The position numbers and the translations under genes are program-made. The notes beneath the pieces were generated by a model. It did not search any database, was not told where the DNA came from, and saw nothing but the letters and a program-made list of their open reading frames with translations. A stretch of DNA of 64,000 nt. Source: Pseudoips prasinana. Its lineage: Eukaryota; Arthropoda; Insecta; Lepidoptera; Nolidae. Below are positions 53,467 to 63,806 of this stretch, one piece after another (positions within the stretch are counted from its first letter, which is position 1; every line of letters starts with the position of its first letter). The DNA lies in the NCBI GenBank assembly GCA_951640165.1, contig OX621252.1:28851934-28915933 (forward strand), read 5' to 3'.

Positions 53467-54502
53467 TATAGAGAATATTTTAGCTTTTACTCGGACTACT
53501 ACGACCCATCATTCGATGATTAGTTTTAAAGTCCTTAAATTAATGTTAGTTAAGTTAAAGTTAATTTACGGTACAGAACAAGTGGTAGACTTAGAGTTAA
53601 GAGATTATTATAATATAATAAAATCAGGGTCATACTTCGCTAATAAACAAATTGTAATAATTTTTAAGTTCCCTATAGTTTCGGAGAGTACTTACGATTT
53701 GTATAGACTATCCTTGGCCCCTAATAAACTCCATCAAGTAATTATTCCACCACTCCCATTCCTAGCAACTAATAGAAAGGATTTTGTCTACATAGAGGCT
53801 GAATGCCTGAAATACAACCACCAGTATCTCTGCGATGATTATATCCACCAGAAGACACAGAGCAAACCTGACTGCATACAGGGAATCATCCTGAAACAAA
53901 CCATCGACACAACGTGCAACTATTCAACAGTCCACCTAATCAAAGAAACAGTAGAACAATTAGACGACCGAAGCTACATACTATCCTTTCCTCAAGCTAC
54001 GAAGTTACAACTTAACTGCGGAACAGAAACCTACAACATCCTGAATGGCAGCTTCCTTGTGACACTTCCGCTACAATGTTCCCTAAGAGCTCCTGAATAC
54101 ACAATATTAAATACCGATGACATCATTAAAGGCCAACCTCTTAAAATTTTAAGAATAGATCAACCATTGGTCATGCCATCACAGAAGACCCCAGAGATGC
54201 ACCTGAAATCAATTGATTTGAAAACTCTACGCAATATTCAAGAGAGAACATCATATCAAAACCCATTACAATTAGAACCTGTAGATCAATCTTATTACTA
54301 TCATACAACTATACCCTTCTACGCTGTACTGATCGGGGCAATTACATTCATAGCAACCATACTTATCCGCCGCTACAAGATATCTAAACCTGCAAATATT
54401 ATAACCACACCGTGCACTGAAAAGGAGAAGAACCAAGATGAAGTTAGAGATCACATCTACAGTAAACCATCCCAGCCAACTATTTTCTCTCACAGGATTT
54501 GA
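53444..54502 (+). pseudogene. env: Envelope-like glycoprotein, C-terminal part
   Basis: 352 codons in a frame different from the N-terminal part, with a short overlap (53444-53466). It contains several Cys (for example near CLKYNHQYLC and the CNYSTVH region), consistent with a disulphide-rich ectodomain. A hydrophobic span near the end (AVLIGAITFIATILI) is followed by basic RRYK, a typical single membrane anchor, and a short cytoplasmic tail. The frame change at the junction makes env inactive in this reference sequence, unless it is a sequencing or assembly error. Confidence 0.8.
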
Positions 54503-54518
54503 AAATAGTCGCTGATCT

Positions 54519-54529
54519 GAAGGGGGAGG
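54519..54529 (+). promoter_or_regulatory. Polypurine tract
   Basis: GAAGGGGGAGG directly precedes the 3' LTR. It is the expected plus-strand primer. Confidence 0.9.
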
Positions 54530-54923
54530 AGTTACATATACATATCCATAGTACCCATACATAGAAATTGCATATAATTGAATTGCACCACGCTTGCACG
54601 TGCCGCCCTGTCAGCAGTATTCAATCGAGGTTACACGCGCCGCAATGTTGCACCACACTTACACATGCCGCACCGTCAGCAGCCTTCATAGCGGTCGAGC
54701 CGGAGGTTACACGCGCAGCATTGTCAGCACCCCCAACCCGGCGCCACCGTGACGACACCGACTCAGCATTTTTTATAATGTTAATGATATAAGTTCACTT
54801 CTGTTCTAGCATCGAACAAGAGCACACACTTTTAATTGTAATTAGTAATAGTAATATTTTAATTAAATTATATTAAATATAATTTCGTTTTTTTTAAGTC
54901 TTACGGCTGTAGTCTACGTAATT
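54530..54923 (+). repeat. 3' LTR, 394 bp
   Basis: Same length and ends as the 5' LTR, three differences seen. It is followed by the AATT duplication at 54924-54927. Confidence 0.95.
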
Positions 54924-54927
54924 AATT

Positions 54928-55592
54928 TGATATTGAATTGATAAGTTTATTAATATTGTACATTTATTCATTATTTACTAATTACTGGTGTTGTTGGTGG
55001 TGACGTATAAGGAAGCCTAATTAAGTGTCATGCTTCTGCTCCGTTGCCGCCCCGTAAAGCATTATATGTATGCCTACCATATTACTATGTTACTTACCAT
55101 ATACTTACCACATTATTCATTGAGGCAGTAAAACTGGACCCTAGGATATCTGGAAACATCTATAAAAAAATAATGTAATGACCCCTTTGATCGCGGAACG
55201 TTCAAACAAGATGCAATAAGGAACCTTACGAGCCAGTAAAATCTAATTTATTGATGTTTAATATTTATTCACGGAATTGGATAAATATACTGATAGCAAA
55301 ATATGTTAATGTCATATCATAAGAGTATTAATTTCAAAACACATTTGAAAAAAATATAATCAAAACAAAATAATGTACCAAGTTCATACTATATGAGGCT
55401 GTACAATCCTGCTTCGAGTGTTCGCCAGAGATAAATGTGGTTAGACGTATAATTTGTAGTATTTATCCAATGGTTAACAATTATTCGGTTTATTCGGTCA
55501 GCGACTTTAATTTATTCGCCGTTAAGCCACTATTTATTCTACGACTTTTTTATTCGTGGGTTAAACGGGATAAAAGTATGAAAGTCTAAGAG
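54928..55592. other. No gene seen
   Basis: AT-rich flank; no repeat recognised. Confidence 0.45.
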
Positions 55593-55596
55593 TTAA

Positions 55597-55987
55597 GGGG
55601 CCTTTTACAGTCCACTAGCGCCGCCAATCGAAAAAATGTCATAACTCGTAAATAGAATCAAAATGTAAAATATGTATAATATAATGTAAAATACAAAATG
55701 TGGTCTATTATTACTGTAGAAAAGGCAATAACGTAATTTTATAACACATTGTCAACACTTGAAATATAGCTGTTTAGCTAAATCGTGCATTTGTAACAAA
55801 AACGGCCGTTTATGTTTTGAATGCACGATTTAGCTAAACAGCTATATTTCAAGTATTGATAAGGTGTTATACAATTACGTTATTGCCTTTTCCGCAGTAA
55901 TAATAGAACATATTTTGTATTTTTGATTCTATTTACGAGTTATGACATTTTTTCGATTGGCGGCGCTAGTGGACTGTAATAGGCCTC
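55597..55987. mobile_element. MITE with long inverted repeats and TTAA ends (MITE-4)
   Basis: 391 bp, almost entirely palindromic: arms of about 180 bp (GGGGCCTTTTACAGTCCACT on the left, AGTGGACTGTAATAGGCCTC on the right) around a loop of about 30 bp near 55805. TTAA lies on both sides (55593-55596, 55988-55991). TTAA duplications are known for piggyBac-type transposition. The end sequence is not the usual CCC start, so the class is inferred only. Confidence 0.8.
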
Positions 55988-56389
55988 TTAAGATTTGCTG
56001 CAGAGAGAATTATTGTAGTGGTGGACTTTCGGCTAATTTCAATGGAGACTAGAACGGGAATTATTATAGTAGGCACACAGTGACTGTGGGTGGGCAAATA
56101 CAAGTGCCTTTAAGTGCCTCTTACCTTACCTTAAAATCCGATGGGGCAGACTTGCCAACGTGACCGGATATATGTCAATCGGAGACGCCGGACAGCATCT
56201 CTTCACGTCTTGGATGGAATGTTACTCCACAATTTTTACTCCACAAAAAAAATAATATCTTGTTTTTTATATTTTTATTCACCAGGAATAAAATCAGTTA
56301 CATTAAAAAAACAAACTCTTTTTATAAACAGTTACTTACATTAAAAATCAAAATCTTTATCACGGCACATTGACTTATATGTATAACTA

Positions 56390-56700
56390 GACACGCTGTT
56401 GCGAATAAAAACTCTGTCCCAGTCCGGCTGTGCGCGAGGTGAGGGGCGCGGGCGCGGCGGGCAAAATTGCTCAGTGAGCAAATTCTCAATATGGGATTGC
56501 GCGTCTAGTAGAATACATATAGTTCAATGTCACGGCATAAATAATTGTGTCATCATTGAAAATCTACCCTCGAATCCCAGTGCTGTTGAGCCTCTCATTG
56601 CGATTGCTGGGAGGTACTTAAAACTTTCTCCACTCAGCGTCTTCTTAGAGGGCAGTGCTACGCATCCTCGTAACGCTCAATTTCCTCATAATTGACTGAC
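56390..56700. other. GC-rich pocket, not assigned
   Basis: GAGGTGAGGGGCGCGGGCGC near 56437 stands out from AT-rich flanks. The frame at 56399-56695 has no recognisable domain. Confidence 0.3.
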
Positions 56701-56708
56701 GGTGACCT

Positions 56709-56876
56709 GGGGGGCTACTATTAATTCGCTGCTTATCGGTTGATAATCGATTCCGGACCGTTTATGACGTCACATGTGCTCATGGAAGCCGATTGAACGA
56801 TTTAGTAATTTTAACCTTCATCTATTTGAACGCCGATCACGATCACGATAACCGGCGAATTAAGCGGTAGCCCCCC
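56709..56876. mobile_element. MITE-2
   Basis: Ends GGGGGGCTACTATTAATTCG and GCGAATTAAGCGGTAGCCCC form inverted repeats with a mismatch. The centre has TTTATGACGTCACATGTGCT. Confidence 0.7.
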
Positions 56877-56940
56877 TGTTGTCTAATGGTTGACCCTAAC
56901 TGCTAAGCGAGAGGTCGTCGATTCAATCTCGACACAATTA
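56877..56940 (+). repeat. tRNA-like SINE head
   Basis: TGTTGTCTAATGGTTGACCC (A-box-like) and GGTCGTCGATTCAATCTCGA (B-box-like). No SINE body follows. Confidence 0.4.
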
Positions 56941-56950
56941 TTGATATATA

Positions 56951-57122
56951 TGAGCTGAGCCCCGCGGTTTTACCCCAGTTAAACTTTATAAATTATAGCC
57001 TATGTGTTATTAGGATATAAAAGAAAGATTCATCAAAATCCGTTAGGTAGTTTTTGCGTGAAAGAGTAAAAAACATTCATACATCTATACTTACAAACTT
57101 TCTCATTTTATGATATTAGTAG
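56951..57122 (-). mobile_element. Non-autonomous Helitron (Lep1-like)
   Basis: Complement ends AAAACCGCGGGGCTCAGCTC. The body matches 38803-38985 (ATCCGTTAGGTAGTTTTTGC). The terminal CTAG has decayed. Confidence 0.7.
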
Positions 57123-57149
57123 GTTTTATGTATATAGAAATATATTAGT

Positions 57150-57414
57150 ATAATAATAATAATATAATAATATCTAGGGACAATGTCACACAGATCATCC
57201 TAGCCCCAAACTAAGCAAAGCTTGTACTATGGGTACCAGGTGACGATATACATACTTATATAGATAGATAAATACTTAAATACATAGAAAACATCCATGA
57301 CTCAGAAACAAATATTCCTGCTCATCACACAAATATATGCACTTACCGGGATTCAAACCCAGGACCACCAGCTTCGTAGGCAGGACCACTACCAACTAGG
57401 CTACGGTGACGGTC
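57150..57414 (-). repeat. SINE-A with (ATA)n tail
   Basis: Near full length; B box complement GGGTTTGAATCCCGG. Confidence 0.85.
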
Positions 57415-57500
57415 AGTATGTTTATCAGTTGTCTGGTTGCCATAGTCTCAACCTAGTTTGAGGCCATATTGCAGTGTGTTATAAGATATTTATTTTTCAT
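57415..57500 (+). repeat. SINE-E tail only
   Basis: AGTATGTTTATCAGTTGTCT and GAGGCCATATTGCAGTGTGT match the 3' part of 15155-15475. Confidence 0.55.
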
Positions 57501-59025
57501 TCATTTATTTCATCCTCGTACTTCTTTAGTGGAGACACAATCTTAAGGAGAGTATCATTGATTTCTAAACTGCGAATCCTTCCCACCTTAGTACCTAACA
57601 CACTAAGAGGTATACTGAGGTACTTATTAACTTCACTTTGCTATTCAAATCTTAGGCACACAAGGCGAACAGGAGCTTTCACTTACTCCTAATCGCCGCA
57701 CCATCGAGAACTCTTCAGTTTTCACTTGAGTACAACACAGAACGTAGCTTGAAGCAGTATCACAACTCAATATCTTCACGTCCCCTTAACTTATCTCTTC
57801 ATCTTTTGGTACAATGTAAGCTTTGAGCCGGAACTGTCTATTCATTCATATTCTGCCGACTAATGTTAATGTAACCCAGCCTATACTGCCTTAATAAGAA
57901 AATCGACTGCAAAATGATATGATAAAAAACTTGAGAGGTGTCAAAGGACACCCAGATGGAACGAAGTTATTTCTTATTATTTATTATGTACAAAAAACCT
58001 GTATACACTCAACAAAAATAATCGTCGCGACACCACACTGTTCAATGCGAAATAGAAATGAAAATATCTTTCTATAAAAGAGAGAGAGAGAGAGACAGAC
58101 AGAGAAACATGCGCACGCCGCACAGCTGCATAAAGTGTCGTGACAACTTTTCGTAAGATTTTTTTCCGTCTATCCCCCTTTCACAACGCGCGATAAGGAA
58201 CTTCGTTCCAATATGATGATGCTTTCGTTACTGTATGTTGTTTCATCTTCTACTTTAGAACGATGCTATACATGTTAAACATTATTATCAGGCACTTCTT
58301 TTGAATGAAAAATAAAGCCTAAATGTTTAGCCCAGTCATGATACCGTACTGTTATAGGGGGCATACATTTCCAACCAATATGTGCTACAACCCATAACAA
58401 GCACTGTGTATCTAACATGTCAAAATGTTAGTCTAAATATCAGCTGTAAATTGTGTAAATTTCTTATTAACCAAAAACGATTTTTCTGCCGTCAGTATCT
58501 CCAAAACGCTTCTCGTCATAAAGTATCGGGTCGGTACACTATTTGGGCTCACTCACCTTAATGTAACCGGAAATTATTAATATAAGTTCTAAGTCTTAAT
58601 AGTGAGGTCAAATAGTGCACCGAGCAATCGTGAACCGACACCAGACGATAACGCGATGTATGTATAGGCGATATTGACAAGATAGTCAGTATGTCCCAGT
58701 AATAATAAAAAAAACAAGTGCAGCATATATTTAGACAATAGACTGTATTAACGAAACAAACATAATTTATCAGAAATAAATGATTTATTATTATATATTT
58801 TTGTTTCTTTTTCTTAGCTTTTTTATTGCATAACTATTCTTATTATTATTAATTCGGTATTTTATTTATGGCTCTTTGGCTTACTTCTTATAGCCTTTTA
58901 TTATTGGTTAACTTTACAGTAACGACAAAACTAACAAAACAGCTCTATATAAATGTTTATTTTATAAGATGAGGAGTACTAATTGATAATACTAAAATTA
59001 GAAAAATAATGCACAGTAATCATTT
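57501..59025. other. Longest stretch without recognised repeats
   Basis: No gene motif found in any frame. There is a (GA)n run at 58079-58096. It may be host intergenic or intronic DNA. Confidence 0.4.
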
Positions 59026-59078
59026 TAAGACAAGGCCCGCTCTAGGGAAATGAATCCCTGTGTCGCGTGGAATATTAT
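59026..59078 (-). repeat. SINE-C 3' scrap
   Basis: GACAAGGCCCGCTCTAGGGA and CCCTGTGTCGCGTGGA. Confidence 0.6.
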
Positions 59079-59438
59079 AGAGTTTTATAAAATCTATAAA
59101 AGACTAAAAATATTACGCGTGAACAACACAGTCTAGCTCGTGGTTTGATATCTAGTCTAACCCCCCTAACTGCCCTCAATACACTGCTGACTAGTGATTT
59201 ATTGTTTATCAATGCGTCGTTATAACGAGTTGCGTTAAACTAAATACTGGCGGTGACATAATAGCAGTATTACACCTAATACCGGTATTATGTGCTATGA
59301 TATTGCTTACATTGTAGTCAATTTCATTAATACTTTGAATGGCTTATTGATTTTTAGGCGTGAAATTTTTGGACACATTGTTAGATTGAATTCGTACCCC
59401 AGAACTTAACAATTTTGAGGAAACTAATGCATCATGCA

Positions 59439-59621
59439 TCACACTAATATTATAAAGGCAAAAGTTTGTGAGTGTGTGACTGTGTGAGTGTGTATATTTG
59501 TTACTTCTTCAAGTTTATACGGCTTCATAAAATTTGATATGGAGTTAGCTGACACCCTGTATTAACATATAGGCTATAATTTATAAAGTTTATCGCGGGT
59601 ACAACCGCGGGGCACAGCTAG
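59439..59621 (+). mobile_element. Non-autonomous Helitron (Lep1-like), clean ends
   Basis: Starts TCACACTAATATTATAAAGG after A and ends with the hairpin CGCGGGTACAACCGCG, then GGGCACAGCTAG, before T. 183 bp, no ORF. Confidence 0.9.
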
Positions 59622-60120
59622 TAAGAAATATAATAAAGGATGTTCGTATTTGGGCTACCGTTTCAAGCCTATATGTTTTCTGTGACTTGAGTACCAAATG
59701 AGGAGGTTGGAGTGCCCTCTACGGAGGCCATTTCGCTGCTATGTATATTATAAACTTTGGAAGTATTCCAATGAGCAAAGATTTTGAAGAGAGTTTTTGT
59801 TATATTTTTAAAATGTTTTGATGGTACGCTATGTTGAATGTAGATTTTAGATAAGCTGTGTGAGATAAGGCACGAAGAAAATAGCAGGGGAGTAGAGTCA
59901 AGGGTATCGACTTCAAACGCAAGTGACTATCAAATTCATGTGCGTATTAGAAATTAGTTATATCTTACCAGAAACAGCAAAAGAAAACATAATTAGGGAA
60001 CCTGCATGCCTGAAAGTTCTCTAAAAATGTTTTTGTCAGCCAAGCCGGGAGGGCCATAGGCCATAGTCCACTACGCTTCGCTAGTGACCAGCGTGGTGGT
60101 ACTCTTATTGTGAGTGATGG

Positions 60121-60158
60121 GCCTTGCGCTACAGTGGTGTCCCACTGTAGCGCAAGGC
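60121..60158. repeat. 17-bp perfect hairpin
   Basis: GCCTTGCGCTACAGTGG (60121-60137), loop TGTC, then the exact complement (60142-60158). No T run follows, so it is unlikely to be a terminator. Confidence 0.9.
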
Positions 60159-60184
60159 TACTGTCGTAATGCCCAGGGGATTAG

Positions 60185-60480
60185 AAACACAATTAGTGGT
60201 TGCAAACATAGCCTTTATTGACGGCAACAGTAACAATTAGAGCAACACTTAGATCATGAAACACACACGCTATTAGAGTCACGGCTACGAGCACTGCGTG
60301 ACAGTTCAAACGTGGCGCTCTTACAGAGTCCCCGCGACCTGCACGGTGCAAGAGCCCCGATGTATGCAGTACACTTTTCACTAGTACTAAACAATCGGTA
60401 CTGTTCGCGTTCACTTTGCCACTGCCATCTTTGCTCTTTCTCCTTGATTAACCTTCAACTTCACTTAAATTAACACTCCC
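60185..60480. other. Unassigned, relatively GC-rich
   Basis: A 73-codon reverse frame (60193-60414) has a hydrophobic C-terminal half but no recognised motif. It follows the hairpin and could be part of an unknown repeat. Confidence 0.3.
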
Positions 60481-60533
60481 TGTCTCGTGTTGATATGTAC
60501 CCGTAAATTGTATCAAATTCCAAACATTTCAAT

Positions 60534-60628
60534 TTATGGGTCACACAAATAGTAGTCTGGCGTTTCGCACCCGGGACACGAAGTGACGAAGCGACTGACT
60601 TAACCGGTGCGCCACACATGAAGTCAAC
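60534..60628 (-). repeat. SINE-C head, decayed
   Basis: TATGGGTCACACAAATAGTA, then GGTGCGCCACACATGAAGTC. The 3' part is missing. Confidence 0.65.
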
Positions 60629-60967
60629 CTCCATTTATATAAAGGTAAAATAAACTTAGTTTTGTAGTTTATTAACTTTAGTATTACTTTTTTAGTTTTT
60701 ACTAACGCTTAATTGGTAATTTTGTAAGTTCATAATTTATTGCATTTGTTTATTTATTTATTTCTCTTAGGAAGACCAACAGCTTCCAGCGACATTTTAG
60801 TTTTGTATGTTATACGTAACAGAGAGCCATTAATAGGTCTCCACGAATAAAACATTGCTTACAAATCTATATGTGGAATGTGGTAAAATTAAAAATAAAA
60901 AAATAAATAATAAAAATTAAGTTAAACACTTAAAGCTAATTAGATTTTTTTATTTGAATAAAGATGT

Positions 60968-61014
60968 GTTAGTTTATAATAATATCCAGTAATTTGATAT
61001 TATTATAAACTAAC
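60968..61014. repeat. 19-bp AT-rich hairpin
   Basis: GTTAGTTTATAATAATATC and its exact complement flank a 9-nt loop. Confidence 0.85.
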
Positions 61015-61465
61015 AAATCTTTTTTTTTTAATTATATAGTCTAAGCACCCTTCTCACCGTCTCTGGTTTAGAGTTAAATACGTCTAAATCGATTTTTTTG
61101 TTTGTTTGTTTAAGCTATTACTTGCTCGCCACAGGAATGCATTCTGACGATAGTTCGTTGACACAAAAGGTAGATGAATTTAGCTCTTATTACAACAGAA
61201 TAGAGTTTATTGTTATCTAATAGACTGTTGTCCATATGGGATTGAAGTTTAGAGTTTCGCATGAATTGTGATTACTAGTTAACGTACTTGTTGTGCATCT
61301 ACTCGTAGTATGCAACAGATGGCTGAGACTGAATTGTAATGCCGTTTATTGCTCATAACCAAAATAGTATAAGTGGAATTTAATGACTATTTAATTAATG
61401 ATGTCTATGATAGTGGAATAATAAATCACACTAATAATAATAATGGCTGATATGATAATAATAAT

Positions 61466-61587
61466 AATATCCTCCCGACCGAATTTTAGCCACAAATTTC
61501 TTTTTGCGGAAAAATTACAAAATCACTTTTTTGACCCGACCCGGGATTTGAACCCAGGACCTCAGGACCAGACCAACTAGGCAGTCA
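61466..61587 (-). repeat. SINE-D, internally deleted
   Basis: ATCCTCCCGACCGAATTTTA (3' end) is joined directly to CAAATTTCTTTTTGCGGAAA and the head (complement GGTCCTGGGTTCAAATCCC), so about 230 bp is missing. Confidence 0.75.
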
Positions 61588-61588
61588 A

Positions 61589-61771
61589 TCACACTAATAT
61601 TACAAAGGCGAAAGTTTGTGACTGTGTGAGTGTGTATGTTTGTTACTTCTTCACGACTAAACGGCTGGAGCGATTATAATAAAATTTGGTCTGGAGTTAA
61701 CTGACGCCCTAAATTATCACATACGTTATAATTTATAAAGTTTAAGCGGGTAAAACCACGGGTACAGCTAG
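61589..61771 (+). mobile_element. Non-autonomous Helitron (Lep1-like)
   Basis: TCACACTAATATTACAAAGG to GGGTACAGCTAG, inserted one base after the SINE-D head. It has the same length (183 bp) as 59439-59621. Confidence 0.87.
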
Positions 61772-61777
61772 GAAATA

Positions 61778-61935
61778 ATAAAAAAGGATTTTATTCACAT
61801 AACCTTTATAAACGTTTGAAAATAGTCTTAGAAATAAAAATATATTAATATTTTTCTAGGTACAAACAGATTATTATGTCTTGACATATGTTTAATTATA
61901 TAAAATTATAGTTAAATTTAAAGTAATAACGATTC
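61778..61935 (-). repeat. Dispersed repeat R1, diverged
   Basis: AATAAAAAAGGATTTTATTC, TAGGTACAAACAG and GACATATGTTTAATTATATA align loosely with 1288-1563. Confidence 0.45.
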
Positions 61936-62137
61936 AGTTAAATGACTAATGTTTTGAGGTTATTGTCCAATTGGTTATTTAAATATTTAGATATTATTAT
62001 TTTTACTAAATCTTGTTTGGATACTCTATCTATATCTAGGAAAGAATTGAATATTATTAATATGATGGTTAATTATGAGACTAGAAAACCCAGCGAAACA
62101 AACTCAACGGGTTCATCTACTAACGGTTTCAACACGG

Positions 62138-62434
62138 CCCAGTTGAGACTGACCCAGTTGAGACTGGCCCAGTTGAGATTGGCCCAGTTGATACTGGCCC
62201 AGTTGATACTGGCCCAGTTGATACTGGCCCAGTTGATACTGGCGCAGTTGATACTGGCCCAGTTGAGACTGGCCCAGTTGAGACTGGCCCAGTTGAGACT
62301 GGCCCAGGTGATACTGGCCCAGTTGATACTGGCGCAGTTGATACTGGCCCAGTTGAGACTGGCCCAGTTGAGACTGGCCCAGTTGATACTGGCCCAGTTG
62401 AGACTGGCCCAGTTGATACTGGCCCAGTTGATAC
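62138..62434. repeat. 15-bp minisatellite, about 20 units
   Basis: Unit CCCAGTTGAGACTGG or CCCAGTTGATACTGG, with rare CGCAG and CAGGTG variants. Because 15 is divisible by 3, frames on both strands stay open through it (61942-62454 + and 62113-62523 -). The peptides (LRLAQLILAQ and QLGQSQLGQY types) need not be real. Confidence 0.95.
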
Positions 62435-62643
62435 ATACTCAATTGGACGTGTAATATCGTATGTGTATGGGTAAAACCGTAAATATGGGTCACAATAATG
62501 TCATTGTATTCAAGAGCCTGCACATACGTGGGATGAATTTACAGGTTGCTGCATAAAACCGAACCTTCTCAGTTCTTTTGTTCGTTCTTTGTCTTGACTC
62601 GCACTTGGCCGATTTGTTTAGCTCGATGTTCATTGTCACATCA

Positions 62644-62886
62644 GGGCCTCTAACGGCTAAGTCACCGAACATCGATTTCTTAAATGGCGTTCAAATAAAT
62701 AAAGGTTAAAAATTACTTAATTAATCGTTAAATCGTCTTCCATGACCACATGCGACGTCATAAATGGTCCGGAATCGATTGTCAACGTTGAAGCCGATTA
62801 AAACGATTGATTAAGTCATTTTTAACCTTTATTTATTTGAACGCCATTCATGTAAACGATGTTCGGCGACTTAGCTGGTAGAGCCC
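62644..62886. mobile_element. MITE-2 relative
   Basis: Arms GGGCCTCTAACGGCTAAGTC and GACTTAGCTGGTAGAGCCC, with CCGAACATCG / CGATGTTCGG inside and GACGTCATAAATGGTCCGGA in the centre. It shares the centre and arm layout with 56709-56876. Confidence 0.75.
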
Positions 62887-63222
62887 CGATATGCCTCTTA
62901 AATATTTTGCAAGTATGATTGATGAACTTATAAATAGCAATGTTTTATCTAGAAAAACCGCAATTTATACCTAACTTTTCTGAGTTTATAATATTTAGAC
63001 CTATTGAAGTGATATTAATTTCTTTCCAGTACAATGACTTTTCTTTGAATAGAGATGCTATTGGTATTTTATTTGATTGTGGTCTTTTATGGCTTGAATT
63101 TGTTTTAATTTAGTTCAAAATTATAATTCGGGCACATTTGGAGGGTTTTTTGGCGTCTGACTTTGGTATATACTTGAACACAGAGAGGTTAAATATCATT
63201 ATACAACATAAGTAGTGAATGA

Positions 63223-63806
63223 AGCTTTTGCCATACCTACTATTGGAATCAAATATAACAGCTCACTTAGGACCCTTAAATTGATCCTCGGTGCTTTTGC
63301 AGCTGGCTTCTCTAGTTGTAATTCTCTCGTTCTATGAGGCTATAATAAGAATTGCAAAACTGAAGTGGCAGTGGGCGGGGCACATAGCTCGTAGAACCGA
63401 TGGCCGTTGGGGCAGAAAGGTTCTTGAGTGGTGACCACGAACTGGAAGACGAAACGTGGGCAGGCCCCCTACAAGATGGACCGATGATCTTGTGTGGGTC
63501 GCTGGAAACCGCTGGATGCGAATAGCGCAAGACCGGCAATTGTGGAGATCTTTGGGGGAGGCCTTTGTCCAGCAGTGGACGTCTTTCGGCTGATACGATG
63601 ATGATGATGAGGCTATAGCCTCTTTACATCATTCTCTCTTCCGCTTTGCTCTGGACGGAAGTGGAACTATTCATTTTCTAACTCCTCATTTTTTCTTTCG
63701 GATTAAATTCGTTGCGGGATCCAAGACGGTTAAAGCGATTCCCCGGGACATGCCTGAGCCTCACCGCTCTCATTTTCATTGTGTGCCACTGTTGATCCTG
63801 GCTTAC
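63223..63806 (-). repeat. Unclassified coding-like block, copy 2
   Basis: Inverted partner of 32672-32973. On the reverse strand it encodes ELQLEKPAAKAPRINLRV, then LSELLYLIPIVGM, in a frame kept from copy 1. Its 5' half (63618-63806) shares the start AAGCCAGGATCAACAGTGGC but has stops. It is split by an RTE scrap. Confidence 0.55.
63345..63606 (+). pseudogene. RTE LINE 3' fragment with target duplication
   Basis: Encodes the last part of the RTE ORF (GHIARR, GRWG) and ends in (ATG)n. The 11-bp ATGAGGCTATA occurs at 63334-63344 and 63607-63617, so this is a true, severely 5'-truncated insertion. Confidence 0.88.

Larger units (their letters stand above)
47178..54923 (+). mobile_element. Errantivirus provirus, TED/17.6-like
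   Basis: A 7,746-bp Ty3/Gypsy-group endogenous element with LTRs, tRNA-Ser primer site, gag, pol, an env-like third frame, polypurine tract and AATT duplications. The order protease, RT, RNase H, integrase in pol, the AGTTA...TAATT LTR ends, and the envelope frame place it in the errantiviruses (known members: gypsy, 17.6, 297, and TED of Trichoplusia ni). Gag and pol frames are unbroken; env is broken once. Confidence 0.95.

Noticed and set aside
55597..55987. Certain piggyBac assignment
   Set aside because: TTAA flanks fit but the terminal bases do not match the usual piggyBac start, so only a MITE with TTAA ends is claimed.
60121..60158. Rho-independent terminator
   Set aside because: There is no T run after the stem and this is nuclear eukaryotic DNA.
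60193..60414. Reverse-strand membrane protein of 73 aa
   Set aside because: The hydrophobic stretch is short, there is no supporting context, and the region may be an unknown repeat.
62138..62434. CRISPR array
   Set aside because: Units are directly adjacent with no spacers and the genome is eukaryotic.
61942..62454. Gene for a repeat protein (170 aa)
   Set aside because: The open frame is a by-product of the 15-bp minisatellite, which is open on both strands; the N-terminal 65 codons show no motif.
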